A program made the translations under genes and the position numbers. Positions 10,676 to 24,379 of a stretch of 64,000 nt of DNA are shown in pieces (position 1 is the stretch's first letter; every line of letters begins with the position of its first letter). Below the pieces are notes generated by a model. The model did no database searches and was not told the DNA's origin. It saw only the letters and a program-made list of their open reading frames with translations. Source of the DNA: Erythrocercus mccallii (taxonomy: Eukaryota; Chordata; Aves; Passeriformes; Dicruridae); NCBI GenBank assembly GCA_013397435.1, contig VZRG01001600.1, positions 62,001 through 126,000 of the forward strand. Reading direction: 5' to 3'.

Positions 10676-11705
10676 ATGTAATTTTTAAAAAAAAATTCTT
10701 AAAATCTTACTGAGATTTGGCTGAAATTTTAGGTTTTGGAAATTGCCATGATCAATCTCTGGCTTGCAGAGTGTGGTTTGACCACTGCATCCTGTAAACT
10801 CTGCCCCTTACCCTCTCTCTAACCAGCAACTGATTCCCTCCATGCTCAGTGCTCAACCCTCCAGCCAAAAGCTGAGATTTCCCACTAAAGTTACACCAGC
10901 TTCCCAAGTGAAATACACTTCAGATGTATCCATGTTTGTGCTGACACACAGCATGCAAAGACTTCTTGTACCAACTAACTAAGCCTTGTGAGCAATCTAC
11001 CAGCTGCACACTCACTATGCAATTGTCCCTACATCAGTGATTGCTTTCATTGATTTCCTGATATTTCTGCTGCCTCTGCCAGTGACTGGAAATCCCTGGC
11101 ATGTCAGTGAAATACCTGCTTTTCCTCTACTCTGCCTTTTGACACAGCTAGACAAACAGAAGAAAAATGTGAAGGTCAGTGAAGGTTGCAATCCAACATA
11201 GAGCCTAAAGAGCAAGTTAAGAACCAGTGAGGGTGGTGAAGGGTGAAAAAGAAAGGGCATTTTTTTTTCTCAGAAGACACAACCTTCAGTTTAGTGCTGC
11301 AAGGTGTTTCTTTTATGAGCATTTTGTTGTGCACAACTTATGATGGCTGTGCATTCATTATGGAGTGTACTGAGCTTGGACACTGCATTTAAAATTCACC
11401 TGTGGTGAAGAATACCAAGAACTGACTAAAGTGGAAGGGATTTTTGGGCACAGAGATGTGGACAAAGTCAAAACTCTTGAGATACAGAACCCATTAAGGA
11501 GCTCACTGAACACACATAGCTATCTGAGTAAGGGGATTCACTGAATAGAGCTGGTGCATTAACATGGTGATCTTATTTGCTTTCTCAAGGTATCTACATC
11601 AGCATTCCTTGCCTTTCCTCCAAACAGATTCTCCTGTCAAATTGTGTCTGATCAGAGGGCATGTTAAGATTGCTAAAATACTAGTTTTCAGCTGAAGTTC
11701 AAAAC
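10676..11705. other. Intergenic DNA, nothing recognised
   Basis: About 1 kb of unremarkable sequence between two CR1 copies. No recognisable coding potential or structured RNA. Confidence 0.55.
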
Positions 11706-11706
11706 G

Positions 11707-12130
11707 TCATAGAATCATAGAATGATTTGGGTTGGAAGGGACCTTAAACATCATCTAGTTCCAAATCCCTGCAATGGGAAGGGGCATCTTCCACTAGACC
11801 AGGTTGCTCCAAGCCCCATCCCACCTGGCCTTGAACACTCCCAGGGACAGGGCATCCACAACTTCTCTGATCAGCCTGTTCCAGTGTCTCACCACCCTCA
11901 CAGTAAAGAATTTCTTCATAATATCTAATCGAAACCTGTCTTCTTCCAGTTTAAAGCCATGCCCCCTTATCCTGTCACTACACACCCTTTTAAAAGGTCC
12001 CTCTCCAGATGTCTTGTAGCCCTCTTTAGGTACTAGAAAGTGCTATAAGGTCTCCCCAGAGCCTTCTTTTCTACTGGCTGAACAACTCCAACTCTCTCAG
12101 CCTGTTTTCGTGTACACAGAGGCTGCCTGC
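11707..12130 (-). mobile_element. CR1 LINE 3' fragment, antisense
   Basis: Begins catagaatcatagaatgatt followed by tgggttggaagggaccttaa, a well-preserved CR1 3' end in antisense. It continues through the full usual order (cactagaccaggttgctcca, gttccagtgtctcaccaccc, aagccatgcccccttatcct) to about 12130. The good preservation marks a relatively young insertion. Confidence 0.95.
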
Positions 12131-14429
12131 AGACCAGAGGTGCTGCAGGTCCATAACATGTCTGACTCGTTTTTGGAACTTGCCTTACACATATGGTTAT
12201 GCCCAAGTCCAGCAGGTTCCATGCCTATATATGGTCTCTAAGCTCTGTGTGTTTTCCATCTATCTGTATATTCTACATATATGTTAGTATCTAAGGAACC
12301 CACTTGTCTCTAGTATATGGAAATGTTATGGAAAAATACAAAGCACTGCCACTGCCTCTATGTTGAATGCTGGAAACAGGATGAAACCCCACTCAAATGG
12401 AGGGACCCTATGAGACCCTTCATATGTCTTGCAGGAGACTGCTAAATTAAAGGTTTGTGGGTTGGTGTTATTTTTGTCCAGTCACAGCATTTTTGTTTTC
12501 ACAAACACCTTTCCAACCAGATCTGCCTTGTCTTTGGTGCCAGGGTTGGCTTTGTAGCTCTGTTAATGACAACAGTATAGATGGGAAGGAAAGCATGGGG
12601 TTTCTCACAAATAAAATTGATATAAAACACTCTCTAGAGAGATCACTGCAGAGGAGCACTGCTTTCATTTTATGAATTCAAAAGAAGATAGGACCAAATT
12701 GGACATAAGCCGTATTTACCGTTCCACCACAATCAGCAAAGCTCATTGTATCAGGTTCATCTCTGATTTCCAGTACATTACCCAGCAAGAAAAGACTGTG
12801 AAGCAGGAAATACTTAATTTTGTGTATCTTACTGGAGTCTGAACACCTTAAATAATGCCAAAATGCCCAAATTGGCACAGCTTTCCAGAATGTTGGCACC
12901 ATCTATTTCCCCACTGTCTTTGCTTTAAGCAGCTCTTAATTCAGAGTGAATGTGCTGTGAGGACAACACAAACTTTACATCCAACCCTGGAATTTTCCCT
13001 CATCCTGTGTTTACAGTATGTCTCAAAACTACAATTTGTTCTTGTAGTTCAGCAAATACTTACTGCAAATAGTTAGCTACTAGTCATTGTCTCTATGTCC
13101 CATTTGCCCACAGTACCCAATAATTTAAGCTCCTCTTTGGATATGAAAGAATTCTTTCATCTGCTCTAAATGAACAAGAGAGCTCTGCTGTTGGATACAG
13201 TCTGGGTTTCTGGCAGTGAGAAATCCACAATATGGAGAAACAACACATATAAAAATAGTTTATTGTAGAAGATAGAAAGGCATTTTTAAATCTGACCCAA
13301 TATTTACACAGATTTTAAGATGGGACATTGTACCTCACAGTATACAATGCAGTTCCACAGCATGCTGCAATTACCAGAAAGCAATTTACAAAATGTGGCA
13401 CAAGATACTCTGGGTTAGCCTCCCATAGCACCAGATTTCTCTTGCTGATAAAAGCCTGATGATCTGAGGACATACTGCATCTTTAAACAACAGCCAAATG
13501 TGAACACATCCTGCCAAAATAGCTATGTCAGTAGCACATGCCAGCAGAACTTCTGCCAGTAGAACTTTCTAGTTCAAGCAAGGCCAGCAGCAGCAGCAGC
13601 AGTGGTGCGCACAGCCTTGGGATGCCTCATGAGCACAAGTGTAGGGTTAGACACAGCTGAGATAGGTACAAGCTTCAGTTTGGCTGCTGTAAGTGGGAAT
13701 TTTCTTTAAAATTTTTGACAAAAGGTGATGTACCTCAGTGACAATCCCTTTGCAAATAAATACCAGCAAAAACAAAAGAAATACCACTGAAAATTATTGA
13801 AAGATTTTAATTGATTTTGCTGACACTGAACTCTTCAGCTGGGAAAAAATATATAAGAAGTAGAGAAGGGCTAAGAAGGTAATGAATCTAGGAATCAGTG
13901 TTTCCTGAAAGAAGAATGGTATGCCTGCTGAAAATGGAAACATGAGGAAAATTTCAGATCCACAGAGAAAAGGAAGTCATGGAGAATGTCATCTCAAGTC
14001 TAGAGATCATCGTCCAGGGAAGTTGTGACTTGCAGGAATAGTAGGAAGGTGATAAGATTAAATATAAGGCTGGATAAATGGAAAAATTAACCACTAAGGC
14101 AATAATAACTTTAAAACAATTGTTTTAACTATCAGAGTCAAATGCTTAGAAACAACCCAAGGGACCACTACATCATTAGTACAGTACTCCAAATTTTTAT
14201 AGCTGTAAAGAGGTATGTACATGTATTTATGAAAATCCTTATTCTGTTATTTTAAGTAGGTGTTATTAAATTTTTGGTAATTGCAGATATGAAATAGTTT
14301 CAGATTTTTGAAGATAACAGTTTGGAAAGTTTAGATCCACTAGGATCTAAAAATTAATTTTCATTGAGCTGAATTGTATTTTCTTCAAATGTGAAATTGG
14401 AGAATTCAGTTCCTACTGTTGTGATATCT
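12131..14429. other. Intergenic DNA with a CAG run
   Basis: No gene or well-preserved transposon recognised. Six CAG triplets occur at 13585-13602, outside any credible reading frame. Confidence 0.55.
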
Positions 14430-15260
14430 GACTTTGAGTGGTATTTTACCAAGAGTTCCTCAAGGATACATCTTCAATCATATTTTTATTCATTACCTTA
14501 AAATAGGAAGACAGAGTTTGTTAATAAAATTTGCTGATGACATGGAAGTGGGAGACATCATTAATAAGGAAAGGGATGGCAATATGATACAGGAAGACCC
14601 AAATAACCTTGAGAACTAGAGTAATAAAAACAGACTGAAACTTAATAGTGCAAATTGCAAGCTTGTGCCCTTCTGTACTAATACAAATTTCTGTCATAAG
14701 CTGCAAGGTCATCAGTTCAGAAACAGAAATATGCGATATGTGCCTGGAAGTGCAAGTTAACCACTGGCTTCAAATGTTAAGAGGATGAGGAAAAGGCAAA
14801 TTTGATTCCTGGGTCTACTGGGTGAGGTATTTCCAGTAGACATAGTGAGTTTGTGTCAGGAGGAGGCAGTGTTGGGAGCCCCTCTGTAGCTCAGTGCCAT
14901 CCAGAGCACCCACATGCAGGAGAGAGAGACTGAGACTGGGATTAGTGTAGAGAAGGGTGGTGAGACTGATCCAGGGACAAGCCTATCCTGCCATAAAGCT
15001 ATAGTGGCACAGCTTGTTTATTCTGCCAAAGGATGAGAGACTCTGTTCATATTAGCTCTTTAAAGAAGACAAAAAGCAATTTGTACTTTATTTATGTTCA
15101 GGAAGAAATGAGCATTATCTGACCTGGAAAAATCAGAATGCAAATTTTTTTAAAGGTTTAAAACTAGTAGAGAGGTAAGATTCTGAAACAGCCTCGCAGG
15201 AAGACTGGAGGAGTAAAAAACCAAACTATATTAAGAGCTGTATTAAAGTTGTATTAAAAG
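14430..15260 (+). mobile_element. Old CR1-like LINE fragment, sense
   Basis: Very diverged, but the plus frame at 14434-14619 encodes VPQGYIFNHIFIHYL and LLIKFADDMEVGDIINKERD, matching the order of the reverse-transcriptase palm motifs (VPQGSVLGP...F.NDL and KFADDTKLG) found in CR1 polymerases. The FADD catalytic signature is intact. Downstream text such as ggatgagagactctgttcat fits the CR1 3' region. The copy is much older than the one at 9.6 kb. Confidence 0.65.
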
Positions 15261-15441
15261 AATGAGGTAGTTGTTGGAAGTAGCTGGAGCTGAAAGCCGG
15301 TTGTTTCATTCAGCATTACTCTGAAAAAATTTGAAGTGATTTAGTAGCCATTCGTAAAAATACCCCACAAAAGTAATCAGCCTTTGTTTCTAAATGAGCA
15401 CTGCATTTGCATGAATTAAGTTATTTTTTGACTGGTAAGGT

Positions 15442-15443
<2 letters not shown>

Positions 15444-15473
<30 letters not shown>
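15444..15473. repeat. Poly-T tract, 30 bases
   Basis: An uninterrupted run of 30 T. It may be the poly-A tail of a minus-strand retrocopy lying to its right, but no AATAAA on the minus strand precedes it and no coding similarity is seen between 15474 and 16000. Confidence 0.9.
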
Positions 15474-15476
<3 letters not shown>

Positions 15477-17186
15477 TGGTAATATCAATAGCAGTACCAC
15501 TACCAAGGACAAGATGAATACCTGTGGAATTTTGTATTTCTAGCTACAGAACTAAAAAACTAAATATTATTTCTCCTTCAGATACACTGAAGTTCTTAGA
15601 GCATTACTCTTCTCAGTAGATTGCTTGCTGTAAGGCCAGTCGCCTGCCTTCATTAAAGAGAAAAGCTCAGGAAAAAGGCAGCATAGCACTGCAAGCCTTG
15701 AAAAGAAAACAACAATTTTTGTGTGTGTGAGTGTATGTGTCTGTGTGTTTTCTGTTATGGTTTGTTGTGCAACAGCAATAATCTCTATTGCTTTGTAGTA
15801 TACTCACAATAAATGGTTTTTTAGATTGATTACATGCCTCAACTTTGCTTTGGCTATTAATCAATCTCAGCAGCTGTTTATTGCTTTGTACATTACAAAG
15901 CAATAAAGATTATCCCTTAAAGAGCTGTTAATGCCTCATGGAAAAGTTTGGAAGCCATTATTTTTAGAAATAGTACTGCTGATACATAATTTTCTGGCTA
16001 CCATCTTTGTTGCTTCTTTGTGTTCCTTTCTGATTGCATCACATTTCTCTCCTAAATTGCTAATCACAGTGCTTCATTGCTGACAGTGCTTTGTGTGATG
16101 GTCGAGATTTGTCCAAAGAGGGCAGTGGATTTTGCATACAAGGGTACCATCCCCAGAACACAGCAATATCAACATTGTTCCTGTTCTTCCTCAAAGGTTG
16201 GGGTGTAGGTTTTTCCATCAAGTAATAGTTTTAAGACTTGACTCACTGAAAAAATGAACCTTACAATATAATTATGAATGTAAAGCTGCCTTTGTGGACT
16301 CTTCTATTCCATGATAAATAAACTAAGGAAAAGGGCATTCTTTGTTATTTTGTAACACAAACCTTCCTGTGGTGATTGATCCTACGTACAAAAATATTTT
16401 TTTACCTGTAGAATTACACTGGAAAAAAAACCACTTTAATTTCTGGCAGCAGTTGCAGCTCAAATATTCATGGACACTTGAGTGATATTTGCGTGACTTT
16501 GTGACTGTTGCAGATGTACTCTTTTCGTATGGTCCTAAATCTACCTCAGTCTGCAACCTTGCTGACCTGCTCAGCACCAGCCCTGAAGAAAGGCTGGTCT
16601 GCTCAGTATTTTTGCAGCTGCTGTTTTTCATCACTTCTTATATTCTACAGCCTGCCTTCTGAGCAAATAAAGCAAAAACTCGGTGAAAGATTTAGTTTTT
16701 CCTTCTGTCCTGTTCCTATGCCCAGCAAATCACAATTTGTCCCATCCTTTCTTGCTGTAAGGCCACTGTCTCAGTGCACAGGAAGTTTATTGTCAATGTT
16801 AAACCGGCTTAAATGTTAAGCTAATGTTAAACCTAAAGCTTAGGTTTTGCAAGCTTTCTGTGCTCTCCTGTCAGTGTAGTTTTCAGTCATGGTGTAAAAA
16901 AACCCATTCTAGTGGCAAGAAGCTGTTAAATTCAATCATCTACTTTCTCTACTTAAAGTATCAACAAAAGCTCAAAATGTGAGCAAAATTTTGTAATCAT
17001 TACCCTCTCCTTCAAAATTTGACTGTTATCTGCTCATTTTTGTCAGAAATACTAAGACTACTAATCAGCCATTGGTTGATGCTGAACTTGGTTCCAACCT
17101 CATTGTCATTAATAATAAAAATACAGGGAATACCTGGAAATAAGTAGAAATATTATCTCACATAGTAGTAGTGTAACCTAGAACAT
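15474..17186. other. Intergenic DNA, nothing recognised
   Basis: Includes a GT-rich patch at 15720-15752. The frames on either strand show no familiar protein features. Confidence 0.55.
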
Positions 17187-17452
17187 TGTCCTGGTTTCAG
17201 CTGGGGTAGAGTTGATTTTCTTCCTAGTAACTGTCACAGTGCAATGGTTTGGATTTAGGATGAGAATGATGTCAGTAACACAGGGATGGTTTAGTTGTTG
17301 CTACATGAAGTCAAGGAAGGCCTTTTCTGCTTCTCACACCACCCTACCAGCAAGCAGACCGGAGGGCACAAGAGGTTAGGAGGAGACACAACTTCACAAG
17401 GTGACCTAAACTGGCAAAGGGGACATTCTACACCACATAGTGTCATGCTCAG

Positions 17453-17460
17453 TATATAAA
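17453..17460 (+). promoter_or_regulatory. LTR TATA box
   Basis: TATATAAA inside the solo LTR, at the position expected for the U3 promoter. Current activity is unknown. Confidence 0.6.
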
Positions 17461-17666
17461 CTAGGGGGAAAGGTGGCCAGGGGCTGCTATTCAGGAACTG
17501 GCTGGGCATCAGTCAGCGGATGGAGAGCTATTGCATTGTGCAACATTTGTTTTGCATGTTCTATTTTTTTTTCTTTTTTTCTGTCGTATGAAACCGCCTT
17601 TATCTCAGCTCATGAATTTTATTTTTCTTATGCAACTCCCTCCACCATCCCACTGAGGTGGGGAAG

Positions 17667-17726
17667 AGTGAGTGAGTGAGTGAGTGAGTGAGTGAGTGAG
17701 TGAGTGAGTGAGTGAGTGAGTGAGTG
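17667..17726. repeat. (GTGA)n microsatellite inside the LTR
   Basis: Fifteen uninterrupted tetranucleotide units occupy the part of the U5 region that is normally a short G-rich segment followed by gagtgagcg. The array probably grew from that seed. Confidence 0.95.
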
Positions 17727-17767
17727 CCTGTGCAATGTTTAGCTGCCTGCCAGGTTAAACCACAACA

Positions 17768-20700
17768 AATAGGCAAAAGTAAACAAGAGAAAAGAAAACA
17801 TATACTAAATGGCAAAATTGATTTGGTGACAGAAAGCTTATCTGAGGATAGATGCAATAAAAGGGAAATATCAGTGAAGAAGAGGAAAAAAGCATGAAAG
17901 GGTGTATGGAATCCTTCCTCTTCCTTTTTCCTTTTAAATTACTTGTATCCTAAGGAATTTTTAAATCATCAGAATATCCCTGGAGGATACAGTTTACCAT
18001 TTTGTTAGTAGGTGAGTGCAGCCCATTCATCTTATGACTGTTCAGTATTGTAAAATTAGCTACAGAATTAGATCCTACAGACTGACACATGTGAGAGGGC
18101 AAGATTCACTCATATTAGAACAGCTATTTTTAGTAGGTGGATCAAGTGGAATGGATAAATAAAGTAGGTAACATGCCATGATGAATTTTCCTGGTGAACC
18201 TCATGTACAACATCTAGAGAACTCACTGTAGACAGAGGGTAAGTAGTGGAAGATTACTTATCTTTTGAGACATCACCTGTCATTATCCCTATTTCTGAGG
18301 AGACAATATAGAGTACAGGCAGAGCAATGAATTGCTCTTAAACAATACAAAAATTCCCATTCTGCAAGGCTCAATAAAATCAGAATGGCCAGTTGTGACA
18401 TGCTGTGAAATGTTACTAGTCAATGGAGCATAAAAGAAACCCCTGAAAATAGCCCCACTGTAAATTTAGTGAGATTTTTGAGGTATGTTTAAGTCTTAAT
18501 ATGCTGGAAGCAGAGTAAATACAAGTTGCTAAAACCAGCACTACAACATGATCTAATTTACTTCAATTTCCACAATATGGATACTTATAAAGTATATCCC
18601 TTCTTTTGAAAGCTGAGGTTATGCTTCTGATGATAAGCCATGGAAACAGATAATGTGTTTTCATCACATGAGGTAGCATGGCTGTAGTACTGCTGGCTGC
18701 TGCAGCATCACTCAACCTTGTCAAGGCAGTATGTACTGACGAATCAGATTAGACTATCAACAAAGATCTGCACAGATACATTTTCTTTTGCTCTTCCCAT
18801 AGTGGTTATGAATTTCTGTTCCTTTACTGCAAAAATCAAGCAGGCATCTTGGCATCAAAAAACTGAACTTTGTTTGTACTACATCATCAGTTTAAAAGTG
18901 ATCAAGTCCTTCACTATTAAAAGGATTTGGCACAGATTCAAGCAATGAAAGTTTGCACAGGATGTTTAACCTCTGTCAGGTACAGGAGGTTAGTTGGTAA
19001 CAAGACTATCATTAAATATACTACAGAGTCACAACAGAAAAATTAACTTTACAGTTTAGTATATGTTTAAACATAATCAACAGGAGAAAGATAATCACAC
19101 CCTATGGGATCTTGCAGCTGCTGCTACATCCAGTCCAAAGCTGAGGTAATTTTGAAAGGTCGGCATATTTGGTAGGATATATAGACTGTGAGAAGCAGAT
19201 GAAACCGAAGGTGCAAGAAACAGCATTGCTAAGTGGGAGGGGTTTAAAAGCGACAATATTTCTCTTAGCTGTCTTCTTTATTCACACAACTTTTTCAGAC
19301 AGTTCTTTTCTACCTTTCACCTCTCCACATACTGCTCCTGGATCAAGCCCACACAAGGGAAAAACACAGGGAGTTTTGTACAGTAGACTCCCAAATACTT
19401 TCTAACATTCTCCAGCTGCAATGCAAATAGAACAACATAATATTAATAAATGTAAGAAGCAAATAAGGATCTCTTACTGTACAGCTGCAACCCTAAGGCT
19501 GTAAATGTGTGACAAAAGATAACTTCCTGCCAAGCTAAAGACAGCCTGATCTGCTTTGTGATAGTGCATTGACCAATAATCCTCTTCCTTTTTCAGGTTT
19601 ACAGTTGTCTTTAGGACTGTTTTCAACAACAATTGTCTCTGGGATAGAACATGATTTTGCTAAGATGATTTTACATCATCTCACATTATTGAGACCCAGA
19701 TGGCCATGACTGGATACCAGGGTGTTATCAGTCTGCAAGTGATAGATGAAGCAAACAAATTAAGCTAAACCACAGAGAACTGGTTCAAAGTGAAAAGATG
19801 TATGCTCACTAAAACCAAAATTTTCTAATTCTGTGATTTTTAGACAACAACTTTTGAAAACTTCTGAGATATTGAGGTTTCGCCTGACACCAAAAGATGT
19901 GAAATGAAAGGCATTTATGAAGAACTGTTAAACTTCACCTTTGAAACAGCTGTGTCCTTCCCTTCAAAATCTAACCACTGGCTGATCAAAAGGGAATTTT
20001 GGAGTCATCAAGTTTGATAGAGAAGTTCTCTCTTCATACTCGGCCAGCAATGTCAAGTGCTAGTAAGAACACACTTCACTGTGCAAGATACCATGATTTG
20101 TACTCCACGCTTCCATCACCAAGCCTGTGGGAAGCCCTTGACAGGATACTCAGAGATGGAATGGGAATGCTTACAGCAACAGACTAGTTAGAGACATGTG
20201 CCAAGAGACGTGGCATTTGCAAAAAGCTGGAGTTGGGGCAAGTGTGAAAATTTTACCCAAAGAGTTCTTAGTTGAGTTCTTCAGCCTCTTTTCTTTCTAT
20301 TAGATCTTTTTTGTAGTAGTTGAAAGCTCACTAAACTACCTCATGTTTTGTTCCAGCATTTCACTATTCAGAACAAACTCTAACCAAAATGCTATTTCAG
20401 GCTTGACCATTGATAGTTATTGCACAGCAAATCGTATCACACAGCTCTCCCATATTTCATGTAAAATCTGTGTTCATTTTTAAAATAAAAATAAATTAAT
20501 TTAATTGATTGATGAGAGGCAGCAGCCCTGAATCTTGAGGCCCTTGTGGAAGAGCAATCCTGTGCTGCGTGCACAGATGTGGCTTTTGTGGATCTACTTT
20601 GTAACAAACATCAAGTTATTGGTCAGTAAAATTCATAGTCTACAGCAGCAGACAGTAAAATATTATCTTAAGTTTTAAACACATGGGAACAGCTCTTTAA

Positions 20701-22434
20701 ATAATTAGTATTTTGGAAGATTGCTCCACTCCTTTTTCTATTGTCCATCCTAATTTTTTCTATCCCTGACTCAAAAGTCATGAATTCATCCCCCAGATGA
20801 TAACATCAGATCAAAACCTCTTCATGTTTAGTGTGTCTTTTAATGATTTTTAAGTATCATTCTACTTCTTAAGCCTTTGCACATTTACATTTTTATCTTT
20901 TCTCCATAAGCACAAGGCTAGGGACACATTTTTCTTCAAATGAAAACTGAGATTCTCATGTGAGTCACTTGACCTTTTGAGCTGGTACATTAATAACTAT
21001 GATAAATAAAGGAGTCAAATCCCTGATAATGGACGTAGCCACATTCTCCTAGGCCAGGCACAGTCCCTAACACAGAATTTCAGTGACCCTCTCCACTTGA
21101 CCTTGCTCATTGCTCCACCATGGAGCAACTCAAGAAACTCCTGCTGAAAAGCCACAAGCAAGTGACAGAACCAGAACCTAGACTCACAAGGCTGCTACCA
21201 TGTTCACAGTAACTTCCCTAATGGATGGTAATGTGAACCACTGAATAATGATCCAAAGTCCAATTTTCAATGCAGGTTATGTTTATTTTTCATCTAGAAC
21301 TTCTGACTTCCATTTTTCCTCTGTGGAAATTACAAGTCCACACTTATAGACAGGGATTTAGTTTAAATCAAAATGCAAACTGTTCCACAGTGATAATTAG
21401 GGGTATTTGAAAAGTTGTCAAACCTGGAACAATCCCAAACCAAAACTGCAGAGCTCACATGCCTGTCCTTCAGGGTCCTTAGACTATGTCACTTTGTAAA
21501 GGGAAGATAAAACAAGCATCACCAGACAGGTTTGCTCTTTAAATAGGAGGAGTGAAGATCATTATTTGTCTCTCAATGCCACGAATATTTGTAATTAAAA
21601 GCAAAGGAAAGAAAGAACTGGGAAAAATGAAAACATGGCCTCATCTCAGTAAGAAATAATTTAAAATATTATGATATTGTTACTATTTTTTGCCAAATTA
21701 TGGGTTGTCATCCCTAGAACACAGGGCAGATGCAATAAACAAACAGACAAGCTATTAAGACAGACAGCTAATTACAATAACATTGTGAGTCTCAGGGATT
21801 TTATTTGAGGGGCTTCTTGGGCTCACCTGTGCTACTTAATTACTTTCATAACTGCAGGTATACATGGTAAAAGATGTTCACCTGCTAGACAACTTTTAAA
21901 GAAATGGTCAGACTGGTCAATCTTAGATCTCCTATTATGGTGTACACTGAGATGTGGCTAAGCATCTGGAGATGATGCTGGACACAGCTGGATACTTTCT
22001 GATATGATTGTGTCCCTGGATTATTCTCATGTAACAGCATAAAGTTACAACCTTTACAGTGGTACTTGTATTGCTGTTCATCAGAAGGAGGGGATGGAGG
22101 TATACAACCAAGGCACAGTGTCTGCCTAAATTTTGCTCCACATTTAGGAAGGTAAGCAATATTGGAATTTATGGGTTGCTGTTATCTCTGAGATAGTATT
22201 GATGTGAGCAGAAATATGGAAAGCCTTGTATAATTAAAAAATTGCCTGTTTTTTCAAAAAGTTCTGGCTTTATAAAATTACCACTGAGTGGTATACCAAA
22301 AATTGGGGTTTTTATTGTGTCCCGTACTTTTTTTTTCTTTCCTGTATTTAAGTATAGAAGTCTTCTGCAAACACTTTCTTTTTAAAATTTCATATGATTT
22401 CACCTGGTATTGAACAGTTTAAAGTTGTTAAAGG
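17768..22434. other. Intergenic DNA, no gene recognised
   Basis: About 4.7 kb of AT-rich sequence. No preserved CR1 or LTR, no recognisable exon, no tRNA-like structure noticed. An AT-rich homeodomain-site-like cluster lies near 20480-20515. Confidence 0.5.
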
Positions 22435-22530
22435 GGCGTACTTAAAACTGGCTGGTGACCAGTCACCAGCAGTGTTCTTACAGATTCAGTTCTAGGGCCA
22501 GTTCTGCTGAATGAATTTATAATAGGATAA
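22435..22530 (+). mobile_element. Short old CR1 fragment, sense
   Basis: ggctggtgaccagtcaccag followed by cagttctagggccagttctg resembles the CR1 polymerase region just before the FADD motif. Only about 95 bases are recognisable. Confidence 0.5.
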
Positions 22531-24379
22531 ATATTTTCTTACCCCAAGATGTTGCTGCCCTAAAGTGGATAAGCAAATTTAGTCTTTTCAGACTACAGTC
22601 TGTACAGTTTCATAGACACATCATCCCCCCTAATCCAGATTTTTAATTTCTGCCATTTTTCTGCTGTTGGCCAGGTTCTTTTTCACCAGTTGGCCCAGTC
22701 AGTAAAATTCTATAAAATTTTACAATATCTGAAAAAGCTAAATCTGCCTGTTCCCTTTAGGACAGCAACATCTGTTGGCTCTGTGGGACAGTTTCTATAC
22801 TGGTAAATTACTCATAGATGGCATTTAGTTTGGGTTCTGGCTTGCCGCTATTCATTTGGTTAAACTCTTAGACTGATACCTGCCATGACTTTGGCTCAGA
22901 CTCCAACACTAATCAGGAAGGATTCCCACTGGGCACCTTGGCAAGTTACTGTAAGAAGCACAAAATGCAGTCATGCATCACAGTTACAGGGACATCCATG
23001 GGCAGAGATTACGAAGCTAATCACCCAGTGGAAATTTTTTTTGTGAGTTTTACTTCCTTTTACCCCAAAATCCTTGGGGTGAAATTGTGACTTCACTCAG
23101 CTGAAAGGTTTGTCAGGGATTTTGGCAAGACCAGGATTTAGCTGATGGACCTGGAGACATTTCAACCCATGGTTGCAACATACTCCAGGCTTCCCTTTTC
23201 TGCATCTCAGACACACCAAAAAAAAAAAAAAAGTTCCTTCCATTCCTCTAACATTTCTGCATGTCAAAGGAGGTTCTTATATTTTTCATTTCCTGCCTCC
23301 AGAGGAATGTGGCCTGCTGAGCAGTAATTCCATTTTGATAGCTCATCCTAGCAATTTCCAGTAGCAGCATTTCTTGTGTAGTCATATTTATACCAAAGTA
23401 AAGAATTATCTAAATGCACCATATTTAAAATAATTTCAGTTATGATGCTGTCACTTTTATAATGGATGGTAGCACAGGAAAACAATAGTCCATCAGCGTA
23501 ACAATGTAAAAAATTAGTTGTGATAGTGTGAAAAATTGAGCTTTTTTCCCTATGATTTAAGACATTGGACAAGGTTTTTTCATATAAAAAGTAAAATTTT
23601 ACCCATAAATCAGGAAAAGCAGCTTTTAGACATGTGCTATATACTTTCATCAATACGCTTTTTTAGATTCGTTGAGTCTCCTTCTGTTTTGTAATTAACT
23701 TATCAAGGAGTAATGGTCTAATTTAAAAAATCCAACTGGATGACAGAAATACTATTTGTTCTAAATTGGAAATATTTCAGCATCTGCCAAGATAGATTTC
23801 TTTAAATTACCCTTTAAAAATATTGATTTCTAATACTGTATTTCCTTTTCACAATAAAATAGAAATATGTGTTCAGAGGAAGCTGTTTTTAAGGAGGCAT
23901 TGCTCAGAAACAAAGCTATTCCAGTAATATTAATCCCTCTACGATGAGCTGCCAAAAATATAGTCTCCATTTAATGCTCCAACTTTTGTGGGTAGTCATT
24001 TTTTATTATCCACCAGACTGAAAATCTGGAATTAAATGTTTAGCAATATTTGTATAAATGAAGAAGCCCCCAGCTCTATACTTTGACATAACTAGGACAC
24101 TTTAAAGTAATAACTTTATAAAGATTAATTCTCCCCCAAATTAGTGCCTGATAAAAACATATGGCACGGTGTTTACCAGGAGAAAGTGCTTTGGTCTCAT
24201 ACAGAGGTTTGTTGCATCCATGGCACAAGACCAGTTCCACTTGAATGATGCCGAGTAATGCCCTTTGGATATTTCATAGCTGTTAATCAAGGCAATATGG
24301 AGTTAGATGTAACATCTAAAATATTGCCTGTCTGTGCTAACCTCACATTATGTGGCTGATATTAGAAGCCTCATTAAAG
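22531..24379. other. Intergenic DNA, nothing recognised
   Basis: AT-rich, with a 14-A run at 23218-23232 or thereabouts. No coding similarity seen. Confidence 0.5.

Larger units (their letters stand above)
17187..17767 (+). mobile_element. Solo LTR of an avian endogenous retrovirus
   Basis: Begins TGTCCTGGTTTCAGCTGGGG and ends GTTAAACCACAACA, giving TG...CA termini. I recognise the interior as a songbird LTR family (TguLTR5-like, name from memory). A TATATAAA box at 17453-17460 marks the U3/R region, followed by ggaactggctgggcatcagt. The usual ATTAAA polyadenylation signal appears mutated near 17586. No internal retroviral genes flank it on either side, so it is a solo LTR. I could not find a convincing target-site duplication. 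Confidence 0.85.

Noticed and set aside
13585..13602. (CAG)6 as a polyglutamine-coding tract
   Set aside because: No credible reading frame or exon surrounds it.
15474..15903. Minus-strand retrocopy whose poly-A tail would be the 30-T tract
   Set aside because: No polyadenylation signal in the right place and no protein similarity in the adjacent sequence.
17600..17857. Minus-strand frame with THSLTHSLTHSL repeats
   Set aside because: Translation of the (GTGA)n microsatellite inside the LTR.
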